Positions 23,814-32,616 of a stretch of DNA of 55,464 nucleotides are shown here, one piece after another. Each line of letters begins with the position of its first letter. Position 1 is the stretch's first letter. The translations under genes and the position numbers were made by a program. The DNA is from an uncultured Lachnospiraceae bacterium (GTDB lineage Bacteria > Bacillota > Clostridia > Lachnospirales > Lachnospiraceae): the NCBI GenBank assembly GCA_947164865.1, contig CAMUYA010000023.1, positions 1 to 55,464 of the forward strand, read 5' to 3'. The notes under the pieces were generated by a model, which worked only from the letters and a program-made list of their open reading frames with translations, did not search any database and was not told the origin of the DNA.

Positions 23814-23922
23814 CCGTGCGTGCCATAGGACGCCACGCACGGCGTCGATGCTCCGCAAGTTAAGCGCGTAAATGCGTTCGCGCTTAACTCATCATCGCAA
23901 AGTACGCGATGATGTCGACTAT
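23814..23922. repeat. Triple-hairpin element, copy 3 (B)
   Basis: Exact 109-bp duplicate of the element at 23679, period 135 bp. The 26-bp piece between them contains a partial third-hairpin arm (GCGATGATGTCG), as expected from slippage. Its last bases include the mscL stop codon (23919-23921); the third hairpin starts 4 nt after that stop. Confidence 0.9.
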
Positions 23923-24392
23923 AACTGGCTGGTGCAGTGAGGGCAGCGTGTAGCCTGAATGTCGATCTCTGAGCGGCAGTAAGGGCACATCTTTGTGGTG
24001 GGCTCTTCTTTTCCTTCTTCCTGCTTTTTCTTTGTAGCGTTCCTGAGGGCGTTAATCCCCTTGATAAGTAAGAAAAGAGCAAGTGCGGTGATAAGGAATG
24101 TGATTACCGCAGAGATAAAGTTTCCGAAACAGAAAACAGGATACTCGATCCCGGCACCGAAAAAGTCATTGAGCCATGTGATCCACGGAAACTTTACGGT
24201 AAGGTTCATGCTGTCAAAGCTGAAGCCTCCGAATATCGTATTAATGAACGGATTAAGAATATCAGCGACAAGTGAATTGACTATCGCTGTGAATGCACCG
24301 CCGATGATGATACCGACAGCCATGTCAAGAACATTTCCTTTAGTGATAAATTCTTTGAATTCTTTGAAAATACCTTTTTTCTTTCCACTCAT
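23919..24392 (-). CDS. mscL: Large-conductance mechanosensitive channel with zinc ribbon
   Basis: 157 residues. The pore helix GNVLDMAVGIIIGGAFTAIV and second helix (ISAVITFLITALALFLLIKG) are typical MscL. The family normally ends soon after a basic helix; here a zinc ribbon CPYCRSEIDIQATRCPHC is appended (residues 135-154). MscL opens under hypo-osmotic membrane tension to release solutes. The ribbon may hold the cytoplasmic helical bundle together or sense metal; that is inference. CGGAGG 8 nt before ATG 24392 sets the start. The stop codon lies in the border of a hairpin repeat. Confidence 0.93.
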   Translation of the reverse strand: MSGKKKGIFKEFKEFITKGNVLDMAVGIIIGGAFTAIVNSLVADILNPFINTIFGGFSFDSMNLTVKFPWITWLNDFFGAGIEYPVFCFGNFISAVITFLITALALFLLIKGINALRNATKKKQEEGKEEPTTKMCPYCRSEIDIQATRCPHCTSQL

Positions 24393-24451
24393 TTTTTTAT
24401 CCTCCGAAAGGTAATAATGTTGACGGCGCACCATGCGCTCCAAACGCTTTT

Positions 24452-24480
24452 ATTGTACCAATTTTGGCTCGTATCATCAA
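24452..24480 (-). promoter_or_regulatory. Promoter of mscL
   Basis: Minus strand TTGATG, 17-bp spacer, TACAAT with a preceding TGG (extended -10). Confidence 0.7.
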
Positions 24481-24525
24481 GGCTTTTTGGCAAAAATATA
24501 CAAAAGAGAACGCGCTTTTTTCTAC

Positions 24526-24554
24526 TTGACGAAGACCCCGTAAATGATTATATT
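24526..24554 (+). promoter_or_regulatory. Promoter of comEC
   Basis: TTGACG, 17-bp spacer, TATATT. Transcription would begin near 24561, which rules out an ATG at 24544 and supports the GTG at 24595. Confidence 0.75.
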
Positions 24555-24594
24555 TTATTCTACATTCTTTATTGCAGGCAAAGGGGATAATGCT

Positions 24595-27081
24595 GTGAAA
24601 AGACCACTGTTTTTTGTGTGTCTTTGCGCGGTGGCAGTCATCGCCGTCCTCGGTCTGTTCGGTACATTTACCCATCCCTTTAAAAGTGAAGAGATCTCCG
24701 CTTCGGGCCATGGAACTGTTTATGTTTCGTGCACTGTTTCGCGCAGGGATTCCAAATATTATTATTTAAAAAAACTACATTTCTATGATGAGGGATCACA
24801 CCCGCTTTCCGGGCCGCGAAAGAGGGCTACGATCCTCGTGGGCAGAGAGGATCTGGCCTGCTTTCTTCCGGTGGGAAGCAGGGTATGTCTGCACGGAAAA
24901 ATCTCCGCCTTTAAGCATGCAACCAATCCCGGAGAATTTGATATGTCGGATTATTATGCGGAGCTTGGCACGATCGGGAGGCTTTCGGATCCCGTCATTG
25001 ATACCGGTCCCTGTGGTATAAACGTTTTTTCTGAAGGGCTGGCCGCCGCACGCGAATCCTTTGAAAAAAGGCTGTATACTGTTTTCCCGGGACGGGAGGC
25101 CTCCGTCCTTTCCGATCTGCTTCTCGGAGAACGCGCAGGACTTGACGAAGGGATAAAAAAGCTTTATACCCGAAGCGGCATCGCGCATATTCTGTCCATT
25201 TCCGCCCTTCATGTCTCTATCATCGGAATGGGGCTCTACGGCCTTCTAAGGAGGCTGAGAGTGCCGACTCCCGCAGCGGCTCTTATCGGTGCTTCGGTTC
25301 TGATCATATACGGGATAATGACAGGAATGAGCATCTCGGCTATGCGCGCAATAGGAATGTATATTTTAAAACTGGGAGCTGATGTTTCGGGGAGAACTCC
25401 CGACAGGGCTACAAGCCTTTTATCCGTGTGCGCGGTTTTAGCCTTTATTTACCCGGCAAGACTGCTCAGCTGTGGGTTTCTTTTGTCTTTCGGTGCCGTG
25501 GCGGGGATAAGCTTTGTGGCTCCGGCAATAAACAGCTATGCATGCGGCTTAATAAAACATCTCCGGCCGGAGGTGCCTGCAGAGCATAAAGGGATTGTGG
25601 CGGTGCATTTTCAAAAGGCCAAAAGAGCGCTTCTCGCTTCACTTAATGCGAGCTTTTCCGCGTCTCTTACCACTCTTCCCATAGTGCTGTGGTATTTCTT
25701 CGAAGTGCCTGTCTACGGCATATTTTTAAATATCATAATCCTGCCCTTCATGTCGCTTTTAATGATCAGTGCACTTATTGCGATGCTCATCCCGGGTGCG
25801 GGTATCCTTGGTACTCCGGCGTACTTTATTCTCAAAGGCTTTGAAGCGCTGTGCCGCCTTATCGACAGTTTGCCCGGCGGGATGTGGAACCCGGGGAGGC
25901 CCAAGATGTGGGCTGTGATCCTGTACTATGCTATATTGATGTTGTTTGTGCTGATTTCCGATGAAAAAAGAAGAAACAGGATGTTCCGTGCAATATCTTC
26001 CCTTTTGGGCCGTAAAAAGCCCTGTGTCCGATGTTCTCAAAGCAAGGGGCAAATGCGGTCCATTTCACATGCATCCGTTTTGCTCTCTTCCTTCTTAATG
26101 ACGTTCATGATGATCTTTCTCATGGCTCTGCCCCGCCTTCCCAAAAACTCCCTTATCATGCTGGATGTGGGACAGGGTGATGGGTTAATATACTATACGG
26201 ATGCCCGGGAGGTTTATCTGTTCGATGGGGGATCATCATCAAACAAAACCCTAGGGCAGTATGTACTGAAACCGGCTCTGAAATATTACGGTTTTTCTCA
26301 TATAGATGCAGCTTTTGTCTCCCACCCGGATACCGACCATCTGAGCGGGTTGATGGACATACTTGAAAACAGGGATGATTGGGGATTTAATGTCGATGAG
26401 GTGGTTTTGCCGGGATGTGCCGCGGAGGATCTGCGTCCGGCAGAGGACAGTTTCGATAATTTTGGTTTGCATAATTCGGGCATCGGTGTCAGCGACGGAG
26501 ATTTGCATAATTCAGGCATCAGTGCCAGCGACGTAGGTTTACATAACTTTGAGAAACTCATCCACCTTGCATCCTCGGAATACGGAAAAAGGAGGGTTGT
26601 TATATCTTATATGTGCACCGGCGATGAGTGGAAAAGCGGCCGGAACCGGTTCATATGTCTGCACCCCACTGAGAGCTTTTCTTCTGAAGATCCGAATGAG
26701 ATGTCAGAGTGCATACTTATTGACTTTTACGGGGATATGTCTGCAACGCTCCTTCTTACCGGAGATGTACAGGGTGCGGGCGAGGAAGCCATGACTGCCG
26801 GACTGCAAAAAATAATGGCGGGCAAACCTTTAACAATTCTAAAGGTTGCCCACCATGGCTCGAAATATTCAACACCCGCCGGTTTTCTCAAGGTAGCGTC
26901 ACCGCGCCTCGCCCTCATAAGCGCAGGACGTAACAACCGCTACGGACATCCGCATGAAGACCTCCTTTCCCGCCTCAAAGATGCAAGATGCAAGGTCATT
27001 TCCACCAAGGACAGCGGAGCTGTCATACTAAGCATCACACACGCAAAAAAAGCGGTACGGATAAGCTTTTATTGCAACTGA
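24595..27081 (+). CDS. comEC: DNA uptake channel ComEC/Rec2
   Basis: 828 residues from GTG 24595 (AAAGGGG 8 nt upstream). Order: N-terminal helix, OB-like DUF4131 region, the Competence domain with about 8-10 helices (SISALHVSIIGMGLYGLL), and a C-terminal metallo-beta-lactamase-like domain (MLDVGQGDGLIYY, HPDTDHLSG, AHHGS). In transformable bacteria it passes single-stranded DNA across the membrane; the C-terminal domain is the suspected nuclease. Odd: a 12-residue repeat LHNSGI occurs two and a half times in the C-terminal domain (26464-26550). comEA is not adjacent. Whether the host is competent is unknown. Confidence 0.92.
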   Translation: MKRPLFFVCLCAVAVIAVLGLFGTFTHPFKSEEISASGHGTVYVSCTVSRRDSKYYYLKKLHFYDEGSHPLSGPRKRATILVGREDLACFLPVGSRVCLHGKISAFKHATNPGEFDMSDYYAELGTIGRLSDPVIDTGPCGINVFSEGLAAARESFEKRLYTVFPGREASVLSDLLLGERAGLDEGIKKLYTRSGIAHILSISALHVSIIGMGLYGLLRRLRVPTPAAALIGASVLIIYGIMTGMSISAMRAIGMYILKLGADVSGRTPDRATSLLSVCAVLAFIYPARLLSCGFLLSFGAVAGISFVAPAINSYACGLIKHLRPEVPAEHKGIVAVHFQKAKRALLASLNASFSASLTTLPIVLWYFFEVPVYGIFLNIIILPFMSLLMISALIAMLIPGAGILGTPAYFILKGFEALCRLIDSLPGGMWNPGRPKMWAVILYYAILMLFVLISDEKRRNRMFRAISSLLGRKKPCVRCSQSKGQMRSISHASVLLSSFLMTFMMIFLMALPRLPKNSLIMLDVGQGDGLIYYTDAREVYLFDGGSSSNKTLGQYVLKPALKYYGFSHIDAAFVSHPDTDHLSGLMDILENRDDWGFNVDEVVLPGCAAEDLRPAEDSFDNFGLHNSGIGVSDGDLHNSGISASDVGLHNFEKLIHLASSEYGKRRVVISYMCTGDEWKSGRNRFICLHPTESFSSEDPNEMSECILIDFYGDMSATLLLTGDVQGAGEEAMTAGLQKIMAGKPLTILKVAHHGSKYSTPAGFLKVASPRLALISAGRNNRYGHPHEDLLSRLKDARCKVISTKDSGAVILSITHAKKAVRISFYCN
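26464..26550. repeat. 36-bp in-frame repeat in comEC
   Basis: Units start at 26466, 26502 and 26538 (36-bp period), encoding LHNSGIGVSDGD, LHNSGISASDVG and LHNF. It extends a surface loop in the metallo-beta-lactamase-like domain. Confidence 0.8.
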
Positions 27082-27087
27082 TCCCGG

Positions 27088-27687
27088 TTACGCCGTGCTT
27101 CCGGTTTTTATGCAGATCATACTGATATCCCGGAGGTCTGCGGATACCTCCCTTACCGACTTTTCAAGGGATTTCTCATCCCTTGCGGAAAAAAGACATT
27201 CAAGTCTTTCCCGGTCATCGGTTACAGTAGTTTTCGAACCTGCTAATAATATGACTGCGCCTTTTTCCATCGCGACGATATCATCTTCAGGAGAAAACAC
27301 CGCGGATGCACTCACCCTGCCAAAAAGGCTCTGCAGCAGATAGGCGCAGGGACCCGATATCAGCGCACTGTTATCAGCGCAGAAAGCAAAGGATATCTCT
27401 CCCTTTTCGGATCTTTCCCTCATTGCAGCGGCCTCATCCTCTTCAAGGAGTGCTTCAAACACATCCCGGATACCTTTTCCCGCGGATGTCGCTTTTTTTC
27501 TCAGCTTTGGGACTGCATGGTTCTGAAACCATGCCCCTGTTTCCAGAATAAAGCTTTTAATATCCGGCGTTTCCTCATGACACACAACTGCCAAAAGCAC
27601 CTGGGTATTTCCGTATTTAATAACAGCCTTTTCCAGTAATACCGGCCCCGCAAAGCCCTTTTTTATTGCTGATGCGTAATACTCCAT
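27088..27687 (-). CDS. PP2C-like degenerate phosphatase (tentative)
   Basis: 199 residues, soluble. Strand order recalls a small PP2C domain: YGNTQVLLAVVCHEE where a phosphatase would read LFAVADGMGG; GEISFAFCADNSALI; GAVILLAGSKTTVTDD where it would read GDLLLLCSDGL; and LRDISMICIKTG where DNIT is expected. The metal-binding Asp residues are missing, so it cannot be an ordinary phosphatase. GAGGGG precedes ATG 27687. It follows the Ser/Thr kinase (48 nt gap), the usual partner of a PP2C enzyme, which supports this reading. Otherwise a hypothetical protein. Confidence 0.5.
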   Translation of the reverse strand: MEYYASAIKKGFAGPVLLEKAVIKYGNTQVLLAVVCHEETPDIKSFILETGAWFQNHAVPKLRKKATSAGKGIRDVFEALLEEDEAAAMRERSEKGEISFAFCADNSALISGPCAYLLQSLFGRVSASAVFSPEDDIVAMEKGAVILLAGSKTTVTDDRERLECLFSARDEKSLEKSVREVSADLRDISMICIKTGSTA

Positions 27688-27735
27688 ATCCCCTCTTCTC
27701 CCTGTAAGACGGCCGTTTACTGCCGGTAATCCTCT

Positions 27736-28581
27736 CTACAGTCTTATATTTTTCTCGTAGACAATTCCTCTTTCCGCTCTGCTCTTTATCAGTTTTGCAG
27801 CTTCTTTTTCAAGCCTTTTGTATGCACCGGGTGTGCAGCTTGCGATCTCTACCATGCGTTTAGTCACACAGTACATATCGGGGAGCCTTTCCTCCGGAGC
27901 CGCCACGCAGCAGTCCTCTATAAGAAGCTCCAGGCTGTAACTGAGCTCCGGGTCATAATCCTGAAGCGGAATAAACTTTTCATCCGATCCTTTTTTTGCG
28001 GGATTTATCCCCGTCAGCATAAAGTGAAAGAGCCGTCCGAATGCGTATACATCGGATGATAGTCCCGCATTTCCTTCAAACTGCTCCGGCGCAGAAGCAC
28101 CTTTCGTGCCGCTTACGGATGAATCTTCATCATACAGGCCGCAGGCAGATCCGAAATCAACCAGTCTTACTTCTCCTTCCGGGGTGATGACAATGTTTTC
28201 AGCCTTGAGATCCCTGAAAACAGCGGGATCATCCTTTGTCTGCAACCAGCCTATCCCGTCCGCAACACTAAGGGCCATTCTCATGGCCTCCCTCTGATTG
28301 AAACCCTTTCTGCGCTCCAGCACCTCGGCCAGATTCTCGCCGAATATATACTCCATCAGGATATAATAAGTATCATCCTCTTCCCCCGATTCGATATATG
28401 CGGGAAAAAGCGGATGATCGGCGGCAGAGAGCATCTTTTTTTCTCTATCCCAGATGCCTCTGTCCTTCAGGACCTTAAGGGCGGCGTATTTCTCTTCGCC
28501 CTTTTCCTTTAATCTGTATACTTTTCCAAAGCTTCCTTCGCCCACAAGCACGGGAACTTCGTATTTATCGGAAAAATTCAT
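27736..28581 (-). CDS. Soluble Hanks-type Ser/Thr protein kinase
   Basis: 281 residues. All key motifs are visible: Gly loop GEGSFGKVY, ATP-binding Lys in AALKVL, catalytic loop FRDLKAEN (Phe replaces the usual His), DFGSA, and APEQ. There is no transmembrane segment and no PASTA domain, so it is not the PrkC-type wall sensor. It phosphorylates unknown proteins in the cytoplasm. GAGG before ATG 28581. It lies 24 nt behind rseP and before a PP2C-like remnant, at the tail of the dxr-rseP operon. Confidence 0.9.
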   Translation of the reverse strand: MNFSDKYEVPVLVGEGSFGKVYRLKEKGEEKYAALKVLKDRGIWDREKKMLSAADHPLFPAYIESGEEDDTYYILMEYIFGENLAEVLERRKGFNQREAMRMALSVADGIGWLQTKDDPAVFRDLKAENIVITPEGEVRLVDFGSACGLYDEDSSVSGTKGASAPEQFEGNAGLSSDVYAFGRLFHFMLTGINPAKKGSDEKFIPLQDYDPELSYSLELLIEDCCVAAPEERLPDMYCVTKRMVEIASCTPGAYKRLEKEAAKLIKSRAERGIVYEKNIRL

Positions 28582-28605
28582 TTACTGCCTCAAATGATCA
28601 TTTAT

Positions 28606-29781
28606 CTAAAAAAATATATTCCTGATATCGTTAAAGAACACAAGCACTATCAAAATGATAAAGAAGATCATGCCGATAAAATGTACCAGCGCTTCTTTAT
28701 CTCTCGGAACCGGCTTCCCGCGTATTATCTCGAGAAGAATGAATATTAACCTTCCCCCATCGAGAGCAGGGATGGGGAGCAGATTGAGCACTCCCAGGTT
28801 GACCGTGAGCATCAGAGCTATATTCATCATATTAACAAGAACGGTCGAAAACCCGTATTGCTTTGTCTGCGCATAGGTCTCGCCCACGACATTGACCGCT
28901 ATACCAACCGGGCCCGACACATCGGTAGTCTTTACTCTTCCTCTGACCAGCATGAACAGGCTGCCGTAGGTCATCTTGAAATTATACCGCATTTCATACC
29001 AGGTGTATTTAAATGCGTCAAGACCTTTTAATTCAACAAAAGAGGAATTGGCGATACCTATGAGATATCTTCCCTCCTCCTCATCGTATTTGGGAACAAG
29101 GACCGCCGACTTTCTCTCCCCGTCTCTCTCATATACAACAAGCACATTTTTGTGATCGGAGAGAGCATTGAAAAGCACTATATCTTCGTAAAGGCATATT
29201 CTCTGCCCGTTCATGGAGATGATCCTGTCGCCCGGAAGAAGCCCTGCTTCCTCGGCAGCACCCCCGGGGATGATCTCAGTAGCGACAGGATCTCTTATCG
29301 CCACCAGATTGACCATGATAAATGCAATGATAAATCCCAGCACTATATTGAAAAACGGGCCGGCGATTATTACCGCAAGTCTGCGCCATGCGCTTGCCTC
29401 AGTAAATGAGCTGCCGTATTTTTTATTCTGCCCGGATTTTACCGTCTCCGAGCTTTCCGTTTTTTCACTGTCTGCCTTGGAACCTTCCGACCCATAAGCG
29501 GCATTTTCCGAGACAGACTTCCCCTTTCCGGCGTTTTTCAGTGTGTCCTCAGGGTCATCCTCTCCCTCAAATACGCAGGCACCTCCGAGAGGAAGGAGCT
29601 TTATCGAATACTTTGTTCCCCCCCTGTTCCACTTGATAAGAGTGGGTCCGAAGCCTATAAAAAACTCAACTACATGTATCCCGTTAGCCTTAGCGATAAG
29701 AAAATGCCCCATCTCGTGGGATATAACGACAATACAGAATATTAACAGAAACCATAAAACGCTGACTAACGTATTCAGCAT
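28606..29781 (-). CDS. rseP: Site-2 protease RseP/RasP
   Basis: 391 residues, M50 membrane metalloprotease. The zinc motif HEMGH is in the first helix, a central PDZ domain includes GGAAEEAGLLPGDRIISMNG, and the third ligand is in PALDGGR near the end. A Ser/Lys/Glu-rich insert (about 75-120) follows the first helices. Cuts transmembrane anti-sigma factors and signal-peptide remnants. GGGAGG upstream of ATG 29781. Its start overlaps the dxr end by 7 bp. Confidence 0.95.
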   Translation of the reverse strand: MLNTLVSVLWFLLIFCIVVISHEMGHFLIAKANGIHVVEFFIGFGPTLIKWNRGGTKYSIKLLPLGGACVFEGEDDPEDTLKNAGKGKSVSENAAYGSEGSKADSEKTESSETVKSGQNKKYGSSFTEASAWRRLAVIIAGPFFNIVLGFIIAFIMVNLVAIRDPVATEIIPGGAAEEAGLLPGDRIISMNGQRICLYEDIVLFNALSDHKNVLVVYERDGERKSAVLVPKYDEEEGRYLIGIANSSFVELKGLDAFKYTWYEMRYNFKMTYGSLFMLVRGRVKTTDVSGPVGIAVNVVGETYAQTKQYGFSTVLVNMMNIALMLTVNLGVLNLLPIPALDGGRLIFILLEIIRGKPVPRDKEALVHFIGMIFFIILIVLVFFNDIRNIFF

Positions 29782-30914
29782 CCTTCATATACCTCCCTTT
29801 CGGCATCAAGGATCTCCTCAAGGTTCGGCGACTGGATAGTCCTGTGAGCATTCATCGCCTTTTTGATGATCTCGTAAATATCGGTGAAGCCTATTTTTCC
29901 GTCAAGAAATCTGGCCACAGCCAGTTCGTTTGCGGCATTAAATACCGTGGGCATACTGCCGCCCTCATCCGCTGCGCGAAGAGCAAGCTTGAGCCCTTCA
30001 AACACTTCGGGATCCGGCTTCTCGAAGGTCATGCTCCCGACTTCAAAAAGACTGAGCTTCTTTCCGCGCATGGGGAGCCTGTCCGGATAAAAAAGTGCAT
30101 ACTGTATCGGCAGCTTCATATCCGGAAGCCCCATCTGACCGATCACGGCACCGTCTTCAAATTCCACAGCAGAATGGAGTATGCTCTGGGGATGGACCAC
30201 CACCTCAACGTCTGAAACAGGAACGTTAAATAGCCACCCTGCCTCCATCACTTCAAGTCCCTTGTTTACAAGCGTGGCCGAGTCCACAGTGATCTTTTTG
30301 CCCATGGACCAGTTGGGATGCTTGAGAGCATCCTCCACGGTCTTACCCTTCAGCTGTTCCCGGGTCATGCCGCGGAAAGGCCCGCCGGATGCGGTAAGGA
30401 GGATCTTTGATATCTTATTGTTTCTCTCTCCGTTAAGCGACTGAAAAATAGCGGAATGTTCACTGTCTACCGGAAGTATCTTAACGCCTTTCTCTGCCGC
30501 CAGCGGCATTATGATATGCCCGGCGCAGACAAGGGTTTCCTTATTGGCAAGTGCTATATCCTTTCCCGCCTCTATAGCTGCTATCGTGGGCCTGATCCCT
30601 ATCATACCCACAACAGCCGTAAGCACAATATCCGCCTCAGACATGGTAGCGGCCTCGATAAGCCCTTCCATTCCGGACAGGACTTTTGTGTCCGTATCCG
30701 CGATCCTCACCTTAAGCTCCCTTGCGGCTTCCTCGGACCACATAACGGCAAGAGCAGGCCTGTACTTCCTAACCTGCTCTTCCAAAAGACCGACATTCTT
30801 TCCTGCCGCCAGTGCGACTACCGAAAGCCGGTCGCTGTATTCTTCAATTACTTCGAGAGTCTGAGTTCCGATGGAACCCGTTGAACCGAGAAGTGATATT
30901 TTTTTCATATTCAT
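29775..30914 (-). CDS. dxr: 1-deoxy-D-xylulose 5-phosphate reductoisomerase
   Basis: 379 residues. NADPH-binding start LLGSTGSIGTQTLEVIEE, metal/substrate motif PVDSEHSAIFQ and the SGGPFRG loop identify DXR, second step of the MEP isoprenoid pathway. A second in-frame ATG at 30908 is possible; the ribosome site for either is weak (AGAG). It lies 16 nt after cdsA and overlaps rseP, the common operon order in Firmicutes. Its product feeds the substrate of UppS, two genes upstream. Confidence 0.96.
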   Translation of the reverse strand: MNMKKISLLGSTGSIGTQTLEVIEEYSDRLSVVALAAGKNVGLLEEQVRKYRPALAVMWSEEAARELKVRIADTDTKVLSGMEGLIEAATMSEADIVLTAVVGMIGIRPTIAAIEAGKDIALANKETLVCAGHIIMPLAAEKGVKILPVDSEHSAIFQSLNGERNNKISKILLTASGGPFRGMTREQLKGKTVEDALKHPNWSMGKKITVDSATLVNKGLEVMEAGWLFNVPVSDVEVVVHPQSILHSAVEFEDGAVIGQMGLPDMKLPIQYALFYPDRLPMRGKKLSLFEVGSMTFEKPDPEVFEGLKLALRAADEGGSMPTVFNAANELAVARFLDGKIGFTDIYEIIKKAMNAHRTIQSPNLEEILDAEREVYEGC

Positions 30915-30930
30915 AACATTTTACTCTGAA

Positions 30931-31824
30931 CTAACAATGCGTAGAGATCAGCAAAAGAGAGAGCACATACACGGCAGGTGCGGCAGATATGGTCGAATCG
31001 AAACGGTCTATGATGCCGCCGTGTCCCGGTATGAGTTTTGCAAAATCTTTAAAGCCTTTATTTCTTTTTATCCCGGATGCCACCAGGTCTCCCAGCATAC
31101 CGATCAAACCTCCGACAAGACATATAGCCGCCAGAATAAGGAAGAAGTAAGGATTCTCATCCACCTCTGTACCTTTCATTTTGCGGAGTGCGGGCATCAC
31201 ATAGAAGTATCCGTATATCCCTCCGATGACCGCGCTGGAAACAAGCCCTCCTATGCAGCCCGCCAATGATTTCTTGGGCGAGAGGAGCGGGAATATCTTT
31301 TTCTTTCCGAAGGCGATACCGAACAGGAACGCAAAGGTGTCACACCCCCAGGAACTGATCAGTATCATCCATATCAGATACTTTCCGTAGGGCTCCGACT
31401 CTCTGGTCATATATACAAATCCCAGCATCACCGGGCAGTACAGGAACGAAAAAACTATCGCCGCTATCCTGTCGATGGAAACCTTGGGAAAGCTGAACAC
31501 ATAAACAAAAAGTATCGCGATAACAAAGCAGGCAACCACCATAAACTGGTGTACAACATCCTGCATGAACACCATTACAACATAGTAGATCGCAACGGTG
31601 ATAAGACCTATGATATCAAGATAATCAATCTTTTTCTTTGCGGGAAGCGGAACCCTCTCGGCACCCGGCTCGGGTGCGGGATTTGCAAACGCCTTGCTCA
31701 GCTCCCAGAATCCGATAAGCGAAATGATAAGAAGTACTCCGGCAAGAGGATACCCCCCAAAAATGAACAATGCAAAAGCAAGTGCGAGCATAAGGATAGC
31801 ACTTATTGATCTGGTAATAGACAT
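30931..31824 (-). CDS. cdsA: Phosphatidate cytidylyltransferase
   Basis: 297 residues, about eight membrane helices. The CDP-DAG synthase signature is present near the C-terminus: SPKKSLAGCIGG and GDLVASGIKRNKGFKDF followed by PGHGGIIDRFDS. Makes CDP-diacylglycerol, the precursor used by PgsA encoded 16 kb downstream. A short charged loop (NPAPEPGAERVPLPAKKK) separates helices 2 and 3. The nearest AGGAG is 15 nt before ATG 31824, unusually far, but an in-frame TAA directly upstream excludes an earlier start. Confidence 0.95.
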   Translation of the reverse strand: MSITRSISAILMLALAFALFIFGGYPLAGVLLIISLIGFWELSKAFANPAPEPGAERVPLPAKKKIDYLDIIGLITVAIYYVVMVFMQDVVHQFMVVACFVIAILFVYVFSFPKVSIDRIAAIVFSFLYCPVMLGFVYMTRESEPYGKYLIWMILISSWGCDTFAFLFGIAFGKKKIFPLLSPKKSLAGCIGGLVSSAVIGGIYGYFYVMPALRKMKGTEVDENPYFFLILAAICLVGGLIGMLGDLVASGIKRNKGFKDFAKLIPGHGGIIDRFDSTISAAPAVYVLSLLLISTHC

Positions 31825-31862
31825 CTGTTACTAAAAAATCTCCTATTTCATATATCAGACGA

Positions 31863-32585
31863 TCAGGATTCCTGTTTAAGACCTCCGAAACGTCTTTCAC
31901 GGCCGTTGTACGCATCTATGGCTTTTTCCAGTTCGGCACGGTTAAAGTCAGGCCATGGAACGGGCGTAAAATAAAACTCCGTATAGGCAAGCTGCCAGAG
32001 AAGGAAATTGGATATTCTCTGCTCACCGCAGGTCCTGATCAAAAGATCCGGATCGGGAATATCTGCCGTATCAAGCTCTTTTGAAATGGTCTCTTCCGTG
32101 ATCTCCCCGGCTTCTATTTCACCGTCGGAAACCTTTTGGGCAATTCTTTCGACCGCACGCCTGATCTCGTCTCTCCCGCCATAGTTGATCGCTATCTGGA
32201 AGTTAAGGCCGGTGTTTCCGGAAGTATCTCTTTCAAGATTCTCGATACTCTTTATTATATCGGCTGAAAGCTTTGTCCTGTCACCGATAACGCGGATCCT
32301 GACATTATTCTTTGCAGCCTTTCTGAGACTTCCTTCCATGTATTTGCGAAGAAGTCCCATAAGAGCCGTCACTTCATCGACGGGACGATTCCAGTTCTCG
32401 GTGGAAAATGCATACACGGTAAAATACTTGATGCCCACGTCATCCACGACTTTAAGCATGTCCTCGACAACCTGGGCACCCTTTACATGCCCTGCGTTCC
32501 TGGGAAGACCCTTGGCTCTGGCCCAGCGTCCGTTCCCGTCCAATATCACAGCGACATGCCGGGGTATTTTTCTTTCAGTATCCAT
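31863..32585 (-). CDS. uppS: Undecaprenyl diphosphate synthase
   Basis: 240 residues. The cis-prenyltransferase motif ILDGNGRWARAKG with its catalytic Asp is at residues 13-25, and the C-terminal RTCGEQRISNFLLWQ and RERRFGGL are conserved. It elongates FPP to C55-PP, the lipid carrier for wall synthesis. GGGGAG before ATG 32585. Between frr and cdsA in the standard cassette. Confidence 0.97.
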   Translation of the reverse strand: MDTERKIPRHVAVILDGNGRWARAKGLPRNAGHVKGAQVVEDMLKVVDDVGIKYFTVYAFSTENWNRPVDEVTALMGLLRKYMEGSLRKAAKNNVRIRVIGDRTKLSADIIKSIENLERDTSGNTGLNFQIAINYGGRDEIRRAVERIAQKVSDGEIEAGEITEETISKELDTADIPDPDLLIRTCGEQRISNFLLWQLAYTEFYFTPVPWPDFNRAELEKAIDAYNGRERRFGGLKQES

Positions 32586-32616
32586 AATACTCTCCCCTTG
32601 ACGCCGCAGAAGTTAA

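Noticed and set aside
23654..24082. Long N-terminal extension of the TPR lipoprotein frame
   Set aside because: It only translates the hairpin repeats and part of mscL antisense; a signal peptide with lipobox begins at 23653.
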